From positions 2,597,501-2,661,500 of the forward strand of contig JAUMIR010000012.1 in the NCBI GenBank assembly GCA_030847615.1: DNA of 64,000 bases, written 5' to 3'. The notes beneath the pieces were generated by a model. It did no database searches. It saw only the letters and a list, made by a program, of their open reading frames with translations, and had not been told where the DNA came from. Position numbers and translations under genes: made by a program. Below are positions 9,556 through 20,984 of this stretch, piece after piece. Position 1 is the first letter of the stretch. The number at the start of each line of letters is the position of its first letter. The DNA is from Gambelia wislizenii (lineage: Eukaryota > Chordata > Lepidosauria > Squamata > Crotaphytidae).

Positions 9556-10229
9556 ATTGATCTTCCAACCACTGGATGCCTCCTTCCCCAAAGAAGCTAT
9601 GGCAACATTGCCCCATGCCCATAGCCGCTCCCTGGCTCTTGGGGAGACCTGCCCTGGCCGAAACCCATTCTTCCTTTCCACGCCTGTCTTCCGATGAAGC
9701 CCTCGGAGTGAGTCACCCATTCTTCCCAAATCTTTCCCCGTGTGTCATTCTCCCCTCTTGTCTCCTGTAATCACCCCGGCCTTACGCAACCAATATTGTG
9801 CCGAAAACGCAGAGGTGAAGAGGACTCTGTCTGGTCAGGCAGCAAAAGAGAAATGAGGAAAACCAGTAATAACAATAGCCTTATATGGAGACACCCTCAC
9901 ACTGGAGTCTGTTGTGTGTGGAGTGACATCTGTACGGGGATTTCTGTGTGTTATTTTTGGTGGGCTTGTTTCTCCCTCCCACAGTAATCTCTTACGTTCC
10001 ATTCCAGTGTAACCACTGATAGCATTGCCGCCACCCACACCACCCACCCACCCACAGGGAAATAATAAAGAAGAAGCAGAAAGATGAGGAAGGAAGGAGG
10101 TAGAGATTCTGGGTACTTCCAGACACGCTTTGATTGTGCAATCGCACAACCTCACTCACAGAATTTCCCTCTGGTGGGGTATGAATGAGCACATATTCAT
10201 TCTGTAGCCCTCTGGTGTTTTCCCAACAT

Positions 10230-10885
10230 GGTACATGGTATCTGCCTATTCTCCTTTGTGTACTGTCTATTCTCCTTTATGGATCTGAAACATGGGTCAC
10301 CTATTGCCACCACTTACGACTCCTCGAATGCTTCCATCACCGCTGTTTACGCACAATCCTAAATATACACTGGACTGACTATGTGACGAATGTTGCTGTC
10401 CTTGAGCAAGCAGGGATCACCAGCATTGAGGCCATGATATTGAGAACACAGCTGTGCTGGGCAGGGCATGTTTCTAGGATGGAGGACCATCGCCTCCCCA
10501 AAATAGTACTTTACGGTGAACTCGCCACGGGTCAGCGTAAGAGGGGCGCTCCAAAAAAGGGATACAAGGACTCCCTGAAACAACATCTCAGGCTCGGCCA
10601 AATTGATCACCAACAGTGGTCCGCCCTGGCCTCACATCGGGAGGCATGGAGACGCACTATCCACAACGCTGCAGCCTTATTTGAGAACTCACGACGAACA
10701 AGTCTTGAGGAGAAACGACAACGCAGAAAGAATCACAACCCAAAAACATCACCCGAGGAGACCTTCTGCTGTGCTTTTTGCAACTGGACGTTTTTATCTC
10801 GGATTGGCCTTTTTAGTCATCAGCGCGCTTGCAGAAAGTGCGGATGAGTCCTTCCTGAATCTTCGTTTGCGAAGAAAAGCCAGAG
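10230..10885 (+). mobile_element. Family Z LINE 3' end, long open copy
   Basis: About 220 codons stay open: VLSILLYGSETWVTYCHHLR, then ILNIHWTDYVTNVAVLEQAG, then CWAGHVSRMEDHRLPKIVLY, GELATGQRKRGAPKKGYKDS, SALASHREAWRRTIHNAAAL and the C-x2-C-x12-H-x3-C finger ending CRKCG. This is the region C-terminal to the reverse transcriptase. The 3' end is AAGAAAAGCCAGAGAGAGAG. Confidence 0.85.
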
Positions 10886-12186
10886 AGAGAGGAGACATGG
10901 TATCTGTGGTGGCAGGACTGAATATAGAGGGATGGTGTCCATTGAGGACAGAGGTTGCAGAAATCCTCCTAGATACCTTGAGGGCATTTAGACAGTCCCC
11001 ACAGTGGTTGTCACACAGGTGGGACGGGAGGAAGACCGTACATTACGGCAGAGGTGGGCATCAGAGAACACCCTTACTCTTGGGACATTATCAGATGCAT
11101 CAAATACAGCGTCATAACGAAGCCACATAAACGCGAAAGGGCGCTCATACCAGATGACGTCGCCTTATCGCGTTTATGTACTGGCCAAAACTCATACTTT
11201 TTTATTGATCCCCCCCATGTGCTGGCATTGCCGGCATTTGAAACCTCATACTCCATCATACTCACATGACCACAGTGTCAATGGTCAGTCCAGCCAGAAT
11301 GCTTCTAGGTAAGACTGCAAAAACCAGGTAGGCAACACTCTTTTTATTAACCTCCCTGGGTTACTTGTACTTTTTAAGGTATGTTTCTATGCCTGTGTAA
11401 ACTTTTTCTGTTTTTATTTTTCTTTAGTTTTCGAATTTGCCGCACTCGCGTCTTCTTGCGAGAATTGGGAAGGTCTCCAACCAGAAAGCAAATGGAGCTC
11501 CGTTAGTGCTCTATCCGTGCCTGGGCTGCTTTTTAACACTGCCAGAGGTAAGTCTGGTATTTTGGGTTATTGTGCCGGAACAGGAATGGGTTTGCTAATA
11601 GTGGGACAGGGGCATTTGTGTGTTTTGTGTCTGATAAAGTCCTTGGTTGTTGCAGCAAGTGCTTCAAGTTTCGATGGCATTTAGACCAGAAATAAATGCT
11701 GCTAAATGCCATTCAGACCATAAGTAAATAGTGCTTACTTTGGCATTGAGTGTGTCACTGCCAAAAAGAATTCAAAATAGCAGCTGCTCTCTCTTGTTCG
11801 GTAATGCTCACTTTGCTGTTTCGTTAATGTTTTTCTTTGTAGTTGGCTCTCTCATGGCGCCATCAGTTCCAAAGGCAGGGAAGAAATACGTTAAGCAAAT
11901 AAGCACGTACATCCCATCTACAAGGGGACCATAATAATTAATGGTTCCATGTTCACCCAGAGATTTCGTCACGTCAATTAAGTCACCTCTCAGTCCCTTC
12001 CTGAATAGGACTCACCCTATTTCACAGATGGGTAGACTGAGATACAATAAGATCAGTGTACTGTGGAGCAAGGCCAGGATAGAGAAGTAAAAAAGCCCCA
12101 GATCTGTAAACGACTGGGCAGAGTTCAGCAAAGGTTTCTGGAGAGCCCCTCCGAGAAAGGAAAAATGGAAAAGGTATAGAGTAATA
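10886..12186. other. SLC5A10 intron with faint repeat traces
   Basis: A CpG-containing stretch at 11079-11190 begins GGGACATTATCAGATG and resembles 43047-43300. The part at 11435-11540 resembles 2630-2710. The part near 12002-12040 looks like MIR 3' sequence (CAGATGGGTAGACTGAG). No exon is seen. Confidence 0.4.
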
Positions 12187-12418
12187 GAGCCACCATGGTG
12201 TCGTGGTTTGAGCATTGGACTATGACTCTGGAGACCAGGGTTCAAATCCCCGCTCGGTCATGGAAACACACTGGGTGGCCTTGGGCAAGTCACACTCTCT
12301 CAGCCTCAGATGAAGGCAAAGGCAAAATCCCTCTGAACAAATCTGGCCAAGAAAGTCCCATGAAAGGTTTGTCTCAGGATCACCAGAAATGAGGACACAC
12401 AACAACAACAGCAACAAT
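12187..12418 (+). mobile_element. tRNA-derived SINE (family S1), complete
   Basis: The head has an A-box-like TGGTGTCGTGGTTTGAG and B-box GGGTTCAAATCCC. The body is TGGGTGGCCTTGGGCAAGTC, and the tail ends ACACACAACAACAACAGCAA. It is immediately followed by TA and a Tigger MITE. Confidence 0.8.
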
Positions 12419-12419
12419 A

Positions 12420-12796
12420 CAGTGGCCCCTCCGTATCCACAGATTTAAGTATTTACGGCTTGAAAATATTCTTTAAAACATAATAATAATCCAAAAAGCA
12501 AACCTTGATTTTGCCATCTTATATATATGTAAGGGACACCATTTTGCTCTGCCATTGCATAGAGTGGGACTTGAGTATTCACGGATTTTGGTATCCACAG
12601 ATTTGAGTATTCACAGCTTGAAAATATTCTTTAAAAAATAATAATCCAAAAAGCAAACCTTGATTTTGCCCTCTTATACATATATAAAACACCATTTTGC
12701 TCTGCCATTGCATAGAATCGGACTTGAGTATTCACGGATTTTGGTATCCATGGAGGGTCCTGGAACCAAACCCCAGCAAATAGGAAGGGACAACTG
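12420..12796. mobile_element. Compound Tigger-type MITE with internal duplication
   Basis: It starts CAGTGGCCCCTCCG after TA (12418-12419) and ends GGGACAACTG before TA (12797-12798). The middle block, from TATCCACAGATTT to GAGTATTCACGGATTTTGG, is present twice, giving 377 bp instead of about 230. Confidence 0.8.
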
Positions 12797-12798
12797 TA

Positions 12799-13519
12799 GG
12801 GTAATATTAGAACGACTGCATTTGTTTAGCTTTGCAGACAGTTAATGCTTTGCAACCTAAAAGAAAGCACCAAACACTAAGCCTGGATTTATTACTGATT
12901 CACAGCCAAAATGAACGCTTGCAAAATCATACACAAAAAAAATTTGATTCCTCTTACTGCAAAAATGCACTCTAGTTAGCAAGTTGGCTCTCTGTATCAC
13001 TGTCTCTTTCTCTCCCTCACCATCTCTCATACCTCACACATCACAGCAAGCACATTGATTACTCCAAACTGACAAAACCAAGAAAACAATTAAGTCAGGC
13101 GTGTTCCACCTTGCCAAACACCATCCAGGCCCGGCTGGGTGGACACATCAGGGGAGTGCCCCATGAATTGCCTCTCTATGGCTGAAATGGCGCAATGGTT
13201 TTAGAAGGGCTGCATCACGTTACGTAAATGAGCTGTGCAAGGCATAATTCCAAATTTAGCTTTAGGCAAATATGTGTTGACACCATCCCTGAGTTAAAAA
13301 ACCATCAGCAGCCTCCCAGCCCTTTCATTGGCCAAGCTGCTGTGACATCACCGAATCCTCACAATAAAACGCTTTATCGCATTTTTTGTGGGTTTTTTTT
13401 GTTTTCTCTTTTCTTTTTTGTCTTTTGTGTTTTTATCGAATGGTAAACCAATACAATTATTTTAAAGAAATAAATTCGTAATTTGCTCTTTCCTCGCCTG
13501 CCACGGAGATTCCTCGCAC
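12799..13519. other. SLC5A10 intron, nothing recognised
   Basis: This unique-looking sequence leads to the donor side of the exon at 13520-13670. There is no open frame with splice sites. Confidence 0.5.
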
Positions 13520-13670
13520 CTTCCAACCAACAAGAGCTCCTTCTCGCTGGCCCCCCGCCGCACTTTCCGCCAGATGTCCATGGTGAAGAGGGCACTGCTG
13601 CTGTTGAAGATGGAGGTCAGGGACGACATCAGGGCGGCCATCATGACCGCGATCATTAACCCCCGCAGGC
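13520..13670 (-). CDS. SLC5A10: SLC5A10 (SGLT5) coding exon, third visible
   Basis: This 151-nt exon (phase 1-2) has acceptor CTCCAG|GCCTGC and donor GGAAG|GTGCGA on the minus strand. It encodes [20 protein letters not shown] followed by [20 protein letters not shown] and [10 protein letters not shown]. The Ser/Thr-rich stretch [11 protein letters not shown] followed by LFTMDIW is a hallmark of the SLC5 family and contributes to the Na+ site in the related bacterial transporter vSGLT. The cytoplasmic segment after DIW, ending ELLLVGR, is also typical. The 10.4-kb intron to the next exon is filled with repeats. Nothing in the exon suggests pseudogenisation. Confidence 0.93.
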
Positions 13671-13819
13671 CTGGAGAAAGCAACGCCACATAAGGCTACT
13701 GATCAACAACGTGGGGCTATGCATTTCAGATTACAAAAATGAGCAAGCCTCACTCAAAGCAAGGCAAAGATTTTCACAGCTTGGGGAAGTTCCTTTTTTT
13801 GGGGGGGACTCCAACACCC

Positions 13820-13893
13820 AGAATCCTGCATGGCAGGGGGTTGGACTGGATGGCCCTTGACGCCTCTTCCAACTCTATGATTCTATGAATCTC
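13820..13893 (+). mobile_element. CR1 LINE terminal 3' fragment
   Basis: TGCATGGCAGGGGGTTGGAC to AACTCTATGATTCTATGAAT is the last part of CR1 with its octamer-like repeat. Confidence 0.75.
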
Positions 13894-14030
13894 CCAAGCA
13901 TTTTAACCCAGTAGATGATTTTTATTGCTGTTGATTTTGAAAATTTGTTTTTAGTCTTTGATTTCCATCTCGGATTTATAGACCATGTTGTTTTAGCAGC
14001 TTTGCATCTTGTTTAGCCGCTGTTTCGCCT

Positions 14031-14436
14031 CCCAAAAATACTACTCTACGGTGAACTCGCCACAGGTCAGCGTAAGAGGGGCGCTCCAAAAAAGCAATAC
14101 AAAGACTCCCTGAAACAACATCTCAGGCTCGGCTAAATGGATCCCCAACAATGGTCCTCCCTGGCCTCACATCGGGAGGCATGGAGACGCACTATCCACA
14201 ATGCTGCAGCCTTATTTGAGAACTGATGCCAAACAAGTCTTGAAGAGAAACGACAACGCAGAAAGAATCACAACCCGGAAACATCACCCAAGGAGACCTT
14301 CTGTTGTGCTTTCTGCAACCGGATTTGTTTATCTCAGATTGGCCTTTTTAGTCATCAGCGCGCTTGCAGAAAGCGCGGGATGAGTCCTTCCTGAATCTTC
14401 GTTTGCAAAGAAAAGCCAGAGAGAGAGAGAGAGAGA
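14031..14436 (+). mobile_element. Family Z LINE 3' end
   Basis: It starts near CAAAAATACTACTCTACGGT and ends AAGCCAGAGAGAGAGAGAGA. The finger region is present, with early frame breaks. AT-rich L2-like sequence flanks it on both sides (13920-14030 and 14437-14560), so it may be nested in an L2-like tail. Confidence 0.75.
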
Positions 14437-14974
14437 TGCTGTTGCTTTTAGCTTGTTTTAATTGCCGCTGATTGACTTTGACTGGTGCTGTTTTATAGTC
14501 ACATTGTGGGTAGATGCCTGGAAATACCCCGGAGAGGTGGGATAAACATGTATTAAACCAACCAGCCATACAGTTTAATGGATCCAAGGCACTCTCCTCT
14601 GTTGAAAGAAAGTGTTTCTGCCCTGCTTTCACTTGGGACTCCTCGACATTCAGAGCAGATTAAATCAGCAGAAAAAAGGTTTATGTGACCTTTGCAAGCT
14701 TATAACCACTGTTAACAAATGTCCTTTCCTGTTTCATTTCATGCTAATCCCACCCTCACAGCTATGTAACTGGGGATTAGAATCCAGGAAAAATTATGCC
14801 AAAATAAATCAGTCTTAAAAGTCTACGGCACTCCTTTATTTTAACTCCCTTCCTTCCCTTCTTTTTACACTTAAACAAACACAGCAAATTCCTATAGTAG
14901 GAAGACTCAAAAAGGCTTGGCTCTTTAGGCTACAACTCCCAGCACATCCAAGCCAACACTGGTGCCAGCTAGTG

Positions 14975-15165
14975 GCTCCCACATCAGAGTTAGATATGCA
15001 TCCGCTCCAGTTTTCAGTCCGAACTTTAAAGGAGGTACTCAAGCTGCCGGATTTATTCTGGGGATAGGGCCCCACAGCTTTGATAGCGCTTTTAAAGTTA
15101 GGAGTAAAAACTGGATCAGACTCACTACCTCAACAACATGGAGGCCACCAGCCACCCGTGATGAA
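14975..15165. repeat. Foldback repeat, family F2
   Basis: TTTTCAGTCCGAACTTTAAA and TTTTAAAGTTAGGAGTAAAA arms flank a centre with GGGCCCCACAGC. The end CACTACCTCAACAACATGG matches other family members. Confidence 0.6.
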
Positions 15166-15590
15166 TATGACAGCAGCGAGGCTGCCCGGGGAATTCTGGG
15201 AGCTGATTGTGCAAAGTTGATCGGACAGGCAAGTGCAGGGGATGGGGCTTGCTAACAGGGCAAGCGAATACCATGAGGTGTCGGAGAGGGGTTGCTGTCT
15301 TTTAAATTTGGAAAATCTCTCTATTGCTCCAGTGCACCTTAGACCACATTTTCTTTTAAAAAAAAAGTTTGGCAGTGGCAAAGTACTAATGCGGTTAAAT
15401 CACTTTTGGCCGCCATCTTGCTTGCAAAGCTTCTGGGGCTTCTGGGGCCAAAACTACCGTGAAGACAAGTCACTGCTGCTGCAAAATGTTATTATTGCGA
15501 GTTACTCTGGTTTTCCCCACTCATATAGACTAGCCTTAGCTCTCCAGCCAGCCAGCCGGGGAAAACACACCACAGCCCGGCTAGACTTAC

Positions 15591-15698
15591 CACTGGGCAT
15601 CAGTTCCATCACCAGTTTGGGGTAAGCGATGTTGGAGCAGCCCACTTCGGCTCCACAGACCCGAATGCATTCATGGGGGTCAACGCAGCCAACATCAT
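15591..15698 (-). CDS. SLC5A10: SLC5A10 (SGLT5) coding exon, second visible
   Basis: This 108-nt exon (phase 1-1) has acceptor GTTTCAG|ATGATG and donor CCCAGTG|GTAAGT on the minus strand. Joined to the preceding exon it reads [20 protein letters not shown] followed by [17 protein letters not shown]. The four cysteines form the conserved extracellular cluster of SGLT transporters. [10 protein letters not shown] is a strong family signature that continues into a transmembrane helix. The exon lies 3.4 kb left of the FAM83G start codon and marks the near edge of the intron that contains FAM83G. Confidence 0.93.
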
Positions 15699-15883
15699 CT
15701 GAAACCAACACAAGGCAAGGAGAACATTTAAAAACGATTGTCTCTGTATACTTGGATGTGAATTGCACTCCTGGAGATCTGGTAAGCCAGAGAGATCAGA
15801 CTGGATGGTGATCTTGGCTCATCTTCAGAGCTTGGGAAATTACACTTGGGGGGACTACAACTCCCAGGATTCAGTAATTGGCC

Positions 15884-16455
15884 ATAGAATCATAGAATCA
15901 TAGAATTGTAGAGTTGGAAGAGACCACAAGGGCCATCCAGTCCAACCCCCTGCCACGCAGGAATACACAATCAAAGCATCCCCGACAGATGGCCATCCAG
16001 CCTCTGTTTAAAGACCTCCAAGGAAGGAGACCCCACCACGCTCCGAGGGAGTGCGTTCCACTGCTGAACAGCTCTTACTGTCAAAAAGTTCCTCCTGATG
16101 TTGAGGTGGAATCTCTGTTCTTGGAGCTTGCATCCATTGCTCCGTGTTCCAGTCTCTGGAGCAGCAGAAAACAAGCCTGCTCCATCCACATCGTGACACC
16201 CCTTCAAATACTTAAACAGGGCTATCGTATCGCCTCTTAACCGTCTTTTTTCCAGGCTAAACATACCCAGCTCCCTAAGTCTCTCCTCATAAGGCATGGT
16301 TTCCAGACCTTTCACCATTTTAGTCACCCTCCTCTGGATATGCTCCAATTTGTCAATATCCTTTTTGAATTGTGGTGCCCAGAACTGGACACAGTATTCT
16401 AGGTGAGGTCTGACCAAGGCAGAATAGAGCGGCACTATTACTTCCCTTAAACTGA
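15884..16455 (-). mobile_element. CR1 LINE 3' end
   Basis: The plus strand begins CCATAGAATCATAGAATCAT. The minus strand encodes [20 protein letters not shown], then [20 protein letters not shown] and the same C-terminus as at 521-971. About 160 codons are open. It lies 186 bp from the SLC5A10 exon at 15591-15698. Confidence 0.88.
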
Positions 16456-16929
16456 TTGTGAAGTGGAACCTCCATATTTTAAAGGCAATGTTCCCGTAAA
16501 TAGACAAAGAAGAAGAGGAGGAGGAGGAAGAGGAGGAAGAACAGCAGCAACAGCAGCAATGCTTGGCCTAGAGATGTAAAATTTCCAGAAAAAATGGAAA
16601 TTTTCAGAAAAATTGAAACAAATTGTCAAGTTCTGTATTAAAGTGATACTTAAGTGGAGCCTCCATATTCAAAGGCAGTCTACCCAAGTCCATCTGGAGG
16701 GCCCTGTTGGCCAGAGTGGTGAAGAGGATGCTGGACAAGGCAGGCTCTTTATATTTATGAAAGTCAAAAGGGGACAGAAAAGAACAGCAGCGGCAGGTCA
16801 CTGGGTGGGGTTGGAGAATGTCTGGCTCCAGATCCCTTCCTTGCTCCCAGGCAGAGGATTCTTGGTGCCATTAATTAATAGGTGTTAAAACATAAATCAA
16901 TTAAGAGTTAGAAAGTAAATCAAGACTGG

Positions 16930-17055
16930 AACCTCCCTAGAAGCCAAAATGATTAAACGGAGGCAATTGTGCTTTGGACATATCATGAGACCCAGTAGAA
17001 AAGACCATAATGCTTGCAAAGGTGAGAGGCCATGGGAACAGAGGAAGACCCTATT
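16930..17055 (+). mobile_element. RTE-BovB-like LINE fragment
   Basis: TTTGGACATATCATGAGACC and AGAAAAGACCATAATGCTTG match the BovB region also seen at 62440 (AGAAAAGACCACAATGCTTG). Confidence 0.6.
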
Positions 17056-17154
17056 ATGTATGTATTTATTTACTTATTCATTTGATTAATTAATTTATAA
17101 CCCACCTCTCCCTGCAAAGCATTCAAGGTGACTTACAACCATTTAAAGCAAAAG

Positions 17155-17280
17155 CCAACCTGTGGCCCTCCAGGTGTTTTGGACTACAGCTCCCAGAATT
17201 CCTGACCATTGGACCACTGGCTCAGGCTTCTGGGAGTTGGAGTCCAAAACACCTGGAGGGCTACAGGTTGGACACCACTG
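17155..17280. mobile_element. hAT-type palindromic MITE
   Basis: The arms CAGGTGTTTTGGACTACAGC and TTGGAGTCCAAAACACCTGG are inverted around a short loop. The right end is GGACACCACTG. ATTTAAAG on the left and GTTTAATG on the right may be a decayed 8-bp duplication. Confidence 0.75.
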
Positions 17281-17298
17281 GTTTAATGGCTGGTATTA

Positions 17299-17713
17299 TA
17301 GTTATCCCTTCATATTCACTGGGGTTTGATCCCAGGACCCCCCATGGATACCAAAATCCTTGAATACTCAAGTCCCATTATATGTTCTCTCTCTCTGGCT
17401 TTTCTTCACAAACGAAGATTCAGGAAGGACTCATCCCGCGCTTTCTGCAAGCACGCGGATGACTAAAAAGGCCAATCCAAGATAAACAAGTCCAGTTGCA
17501 GAAAACACAGCAGAAGGTCTCCTTGGGTGATGTTTCCGGGTTGTGATTCTTTCTGCGTTGTCGTTATATGCAATGGCAGAGCAAAATGGTGTCCCTTCTA
17601 TAAGATGGTAAAATCAAGGTTTGCTTTTTGGATTATTTTTTTTTTAAAGAATATTTTCAAGCCATGAATACTTAAGTCCGTGGATACCAAATCCACATGG
17701 AGGGACAATTGTA
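17299..17713. mobile_element. Tigger-type MITE split by a LINE insertion
   Basis: The left part begins TAGTTATCCCTTCATATTCA. The right part resumes CAATGGCAGAGCAAAATGGT and ends GGGACAATTG before TA. The insert 17385-17573 is a family Z LINE. Confidence 0.85.
17385..17573 (-). mobile_element. Family Z LINE 3' end nested in Tigger with 7-bp target-site duplication
   Basis: On the minus strand it runs from CGACAACGCAGAAAGAATCA to AAGCCAGAGAGAGAGAA. TTATATG flanks it at 17378-17384 and 17574-17580. It is strongly 5'-truncated (about 189 bp). Confidence 0.88.
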
Positions 17714-19074
17714 TTATTGTAGTTGTTGTTTTAAATCTTGCGTTAAGTCTTGGGTGTCCACAGCAACAAAAGATATTTTAAGGGTGTCCCTGGTAAAGAA
17801 AAGGTTAAGAGCCATTGATCTAAGTCATCAAGTGATGTAACCCTTCTGCCTATCTTCCTAAAGCAAACATGCCCCCAGTTCCAAAGGCTCAGGGAAGAAG
17901 AAGTTCAAAGGAAGCCCCAGATAAAGTGCCATCACAGAGATACAAACACAGAGCGTGCACTCTCCAGGTGCACCTTGGTGCACCGTTTTTCACCTGGCCA
18001 CCCTCCGTCCAAGGCTGGTCTTTCTAGGCCTCCTCCTGCCCTCCCTCCTTCCCTGGCATGAGGCGGAAGCCTCTCCAGAGCCAGCCTTCCAGAAGTGAAA
18101 AGCATGAGCGCATTGGCTCCTGGTTGGGCATGAACTGAAGGAGTTAATGGGACAGGCAGAAACAAGGACTTGCCAAAGGCGGGCCAACACATGTGACTGC
18201 AGGTAGCACAGGGAGGAGTGAATTACTCACCCTGTTTCTCTTTTCTCCAGTTTTTTCCTCTCCTTCCTCCCTTCCCCTTCTTTGCTGACACTCTCATGAT
18301 TTCCTTTCTTCCAGAGAACCGGCAAAAAAGCTCTCCAACGAATCCGGCTCTTGAAGAGCATCAGAACATTGTTGTTTTTAAAATCCAGACCCAGAAGACA
18401 AAACCGGATTTAGGAAAGTAGTCAGAAAGAATCAACACTGTCCTCCTTTTAATCCTGTTCAAAGAAACTTTGGATTTCTTTTTTTAAAAAAGCCACACAC
18501 ACCACAGGCAAGCAAAACTCCGGGTCCCATCTGTTCCAGTTTCCTCGGTTCTGGAGGGTTCTGTCATGTTATTTTTATCGTGTTCTTATGGGGATTTTGA
18601 AAGGAAAAGGTAGAAGCGAAGGAAAACGTGGACTATCAGGTTAGTGGGAGAGGACTGAAGAAAAGTGGAGTTTTCAATGTGAATTTTCGCTGGCATCAGG
18701 GGGTTTTCACGGTCTCTGTCCATCGCTTCTGCGCTGTTCGCAAGAATCCAGGAAAAGAGACAGAAACGGAACCTGTACAAACCTTTTTCATCCCATCCTT
18801 GCTTTTTATTACACTGAGATGAGGTGACGAATAAACCGAGAGACCAATTACTACATTTTAAGACTTGGGGGATTTTTATTCTTTTTGTTTTTTTTGCAAG
18901 AATAGAAAAAAGGGAAAGTGTTTACAAAGGATTGTGAAAGAACTCAAGGAAAAACTTTATTAGCTGCTAGTTGTTCGACTCAGGGATACGCTAAATTATT
19001 TCCTCAAATAACTTGCTCCTTTTTATTTATTATTTTCTGTGTGTTTGTTTTTTAAAGAGTAACTAGAGACAACC
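17714..19074. other. FAM83G upstream region / SLC5A10 intron, repeat-poor
   Basis: I see no CpG island, clear TATA-box promoter or repeat. A pyrimidine run ending TTTTTTAAAG just before the FAM83G start looks like a splice acceptor, so the true promoter and 5'-UTR exon cannot be placed. Confidence 0.45.
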
Positions 19075-19554
19075 ATGGCTTTCTCTCAGGTCCAGTGTTT
19101 GGACGACAGTCACGTCAACTGGAGATCCAGCGAATCCAAACCTGAGTTCTTCTACAGCGAAGAACAGAGGTTGGCGCTGGAAGCTTTGGTATCGAAAGGC
19201 CCCGAGGCTTTCTATGAGGTCCTCAAGAAAGAGAATATCCGGGACTTCCTGTCAGAGTTAGAACTCAAAAAGATCTTGGATAACTTGGAGACGTACGACC
19301 CCAGTTCGGAATACATACGCCATGGAGAGGAACGCCTTGACCTCAACAGCCAAGATGGAGAACCAGGACCGGTGCCATCTTTGGAATATTGGCCGGAGAA
19401 ATCTGACCGATCCATCCCGCAACTGGACTTAGGGTGGCCGGAGACCATCGCTTACCGTGGGGTGACCCGAGCCACAGTCTACATGCAACCCCCCATCGAC
19501 TGTCAACCTCACATCAAGGAGGTTGTCCGTAAGATGATCTTCCAAGCTCAAAAG
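19075..19554 (+). CDS. FAM83G: FAM83G (PAWS1) first coding exon
   Basis: This is the first coding exon, of 160 complete codons, from ATG to donor CAAAAG|GTGAGA. It begins MAFSQVQCLDDSHVNWRSSE and continues with EEQRLALEALV, IRDFLSELELKKIL, SLEYWPEKSDRSIPQLDLGW, GVTRATVYMQPP and HIKEVVRKMI. This is the N-terminal part of the DUF1669 domain that defines the FAM83 family. The start is in a strong Kozak context (ACAACCATGG). A possible splice acceptor (pyrimidine run ending TTAAAG) lies about 18 nt upstream, so a separate 5'-UTR exon is likely. Compared with the human protein as I remember it, the acidic linker after about residue 72 is about 14 residues shorter. Residue 52 is Lys where human and dog have Arg; dog R52P causes footpad hyperkeratosis. 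FAM83G binds casein kinase 1 alpha and SMAD1 and acts in Wnt and BMP signalling. Confidence 0.95.
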
Positions 19555-20640
19555 GTGAGAGATGTCCCTGCACTCTTTGTGGGTGTATTTTGGGGGAGGT
19601 GGAGGGGATGACCCCACACCTTACCTAAAGAACCATGGCTTTGTCCAGAGGATGATGCATGGGGCAAGCCCGGTCTGTTCTTGGATGAGCTCATTGGCAC
19701 GGCTGGTTTAAGGGCCCTGCAGCACCTGCAACCTCAGGGGGCCTGTCATTTTGGGGGTCCCCATCATAACCCTCCTCCTGCAAAAACATTATTAGTAATA
19801 ACCTGAATATCCTGTACTGTGAATAGCTTAGGTTAGGTTACATTGACCTGAGATAAACATATGGGGCCCCAAAATAAAGCATTGCAAGGGGACCAAAATT
19901 CCTTAAACTGGCCCTGCTCACTGGGCCTTTGTTTACCACCCATATCCTAACTTGGTAGCAGGTATATGCTTTCCGGCATTAACCCAGCCTACTCCCCAAA
20001 AGGATCAGGGAGGGAGGGTTGCTTGGCTGGAGTGGTGGGTGGTGGAAAGCCATAGGAAGAAGGATGGAAAGTGGATGGTTACAGAGGGTTTGTTACACCT
20101 GGTCTGTTATAGCCTTGATTTCTGGTGATGTTTGGCCACCAATAGCCATAAAATACAAAAGAAAGCAGGTGGAGAGGTGAGACTCATCCTAGTCTTGTAG
20201 GGATGGAAAGAATGTTATCTATGATTCATTTCAGAGAAATGGGTTTCCTGACAGTCAGGAAGACGAATAGAGCATCAGCAAGACATTTGTGAAGTTTTCT
20301 CCATAGTATATGAACATCCCAAAGGGTTCTGGAGGATTTCTCTGCACAGAGAAATGCATGACCTTTTTGTGCGTGTGGTGGGGGGGAATGTTTCCTGCAT
20401 ATAAAACAGTGTTTTCTGTGCAAGAAATGAAGTTTTTGTGCAGTTACTGTGTTTTGGGCACAAAAAAAGTTGATTTTCTGCTCAGAAAAGTTTCACCGAA
20501 AAGTTTTTGGATCATTTAGTTACTCAACTATGGGGAGAATTCTGTGCAAAGTATTCATTTTCTCCTGCATCAACTACAGTAATTATTCATCCTTGCATAT
20601 AAGGTTAAAGAATCAAAGACGTGTATCCCTATAGTCTCAT
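19555..20640. other. FAM83G intron 1, first part, nothing recognised
   Basis: No repeat or exon is recognised apart from weak similarity of short segments. Confidence 0.45.
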
Positions 20641-20644
20641 TTAC

Positions 20645-20790
20645 AGGACCGGGATGAGAGTTTGGGAAACTTTTTTTCTGGGATGACAAATCCCAGAATC
20701 CCCTATCCAGTCTGGCCACTGACTACAGTGGCTGTGAGATTCTGTGAGCTGTTATCCAAAATTTAGGAAATTTTCCAAACTCTGACTTGG
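20645..20790. mobile_element. hAT-type palindromic fragment
   Basis: GAGTTTGGGAAACTTTTTTT...AAATCCCAGAATCCCC on the left is mirrored by AATTTTCCAAACTCTG on the right. Confidence 0.55.
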
Positions 20791-20984
20791 ATGTTTTCAT
20801 GCTTGACGTAGCATCAGCTTATCTCAAACCCAGACCAAATATGCAAATCTTCTGTCCAAATGTTGGCATTCTCCATTTGTTGTTTAAAACCCTGGGGTGC
20901 AGGACAGCTTCTGCTCTGGACGCACTGTTTACTAACTCCAGTTGTGAAATATACTCCCCACATGCTCAATTATACTCTGTTGAC

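Noticed and set aside
10185..11130. Zinc-finger gene suggested by the Cys/His motif
   Set aside because: The same finger occurs at the end of every family Z LINE copy, downstream of reverse-transcriptase-associated sequence.
12187..12418. tRNA genes suggested by A- and B-box sequences
   Set aside because: No cloverleaf can be completed, and the same head recurs with a common body and tail, so these are SINEs.
17714..19074. FAM83G core promoter
   Set aside because: There is no CpG island, TATA box or initiator I could defend. A likely splice acceptor before the ATG suggests the promoter lies further upstream.
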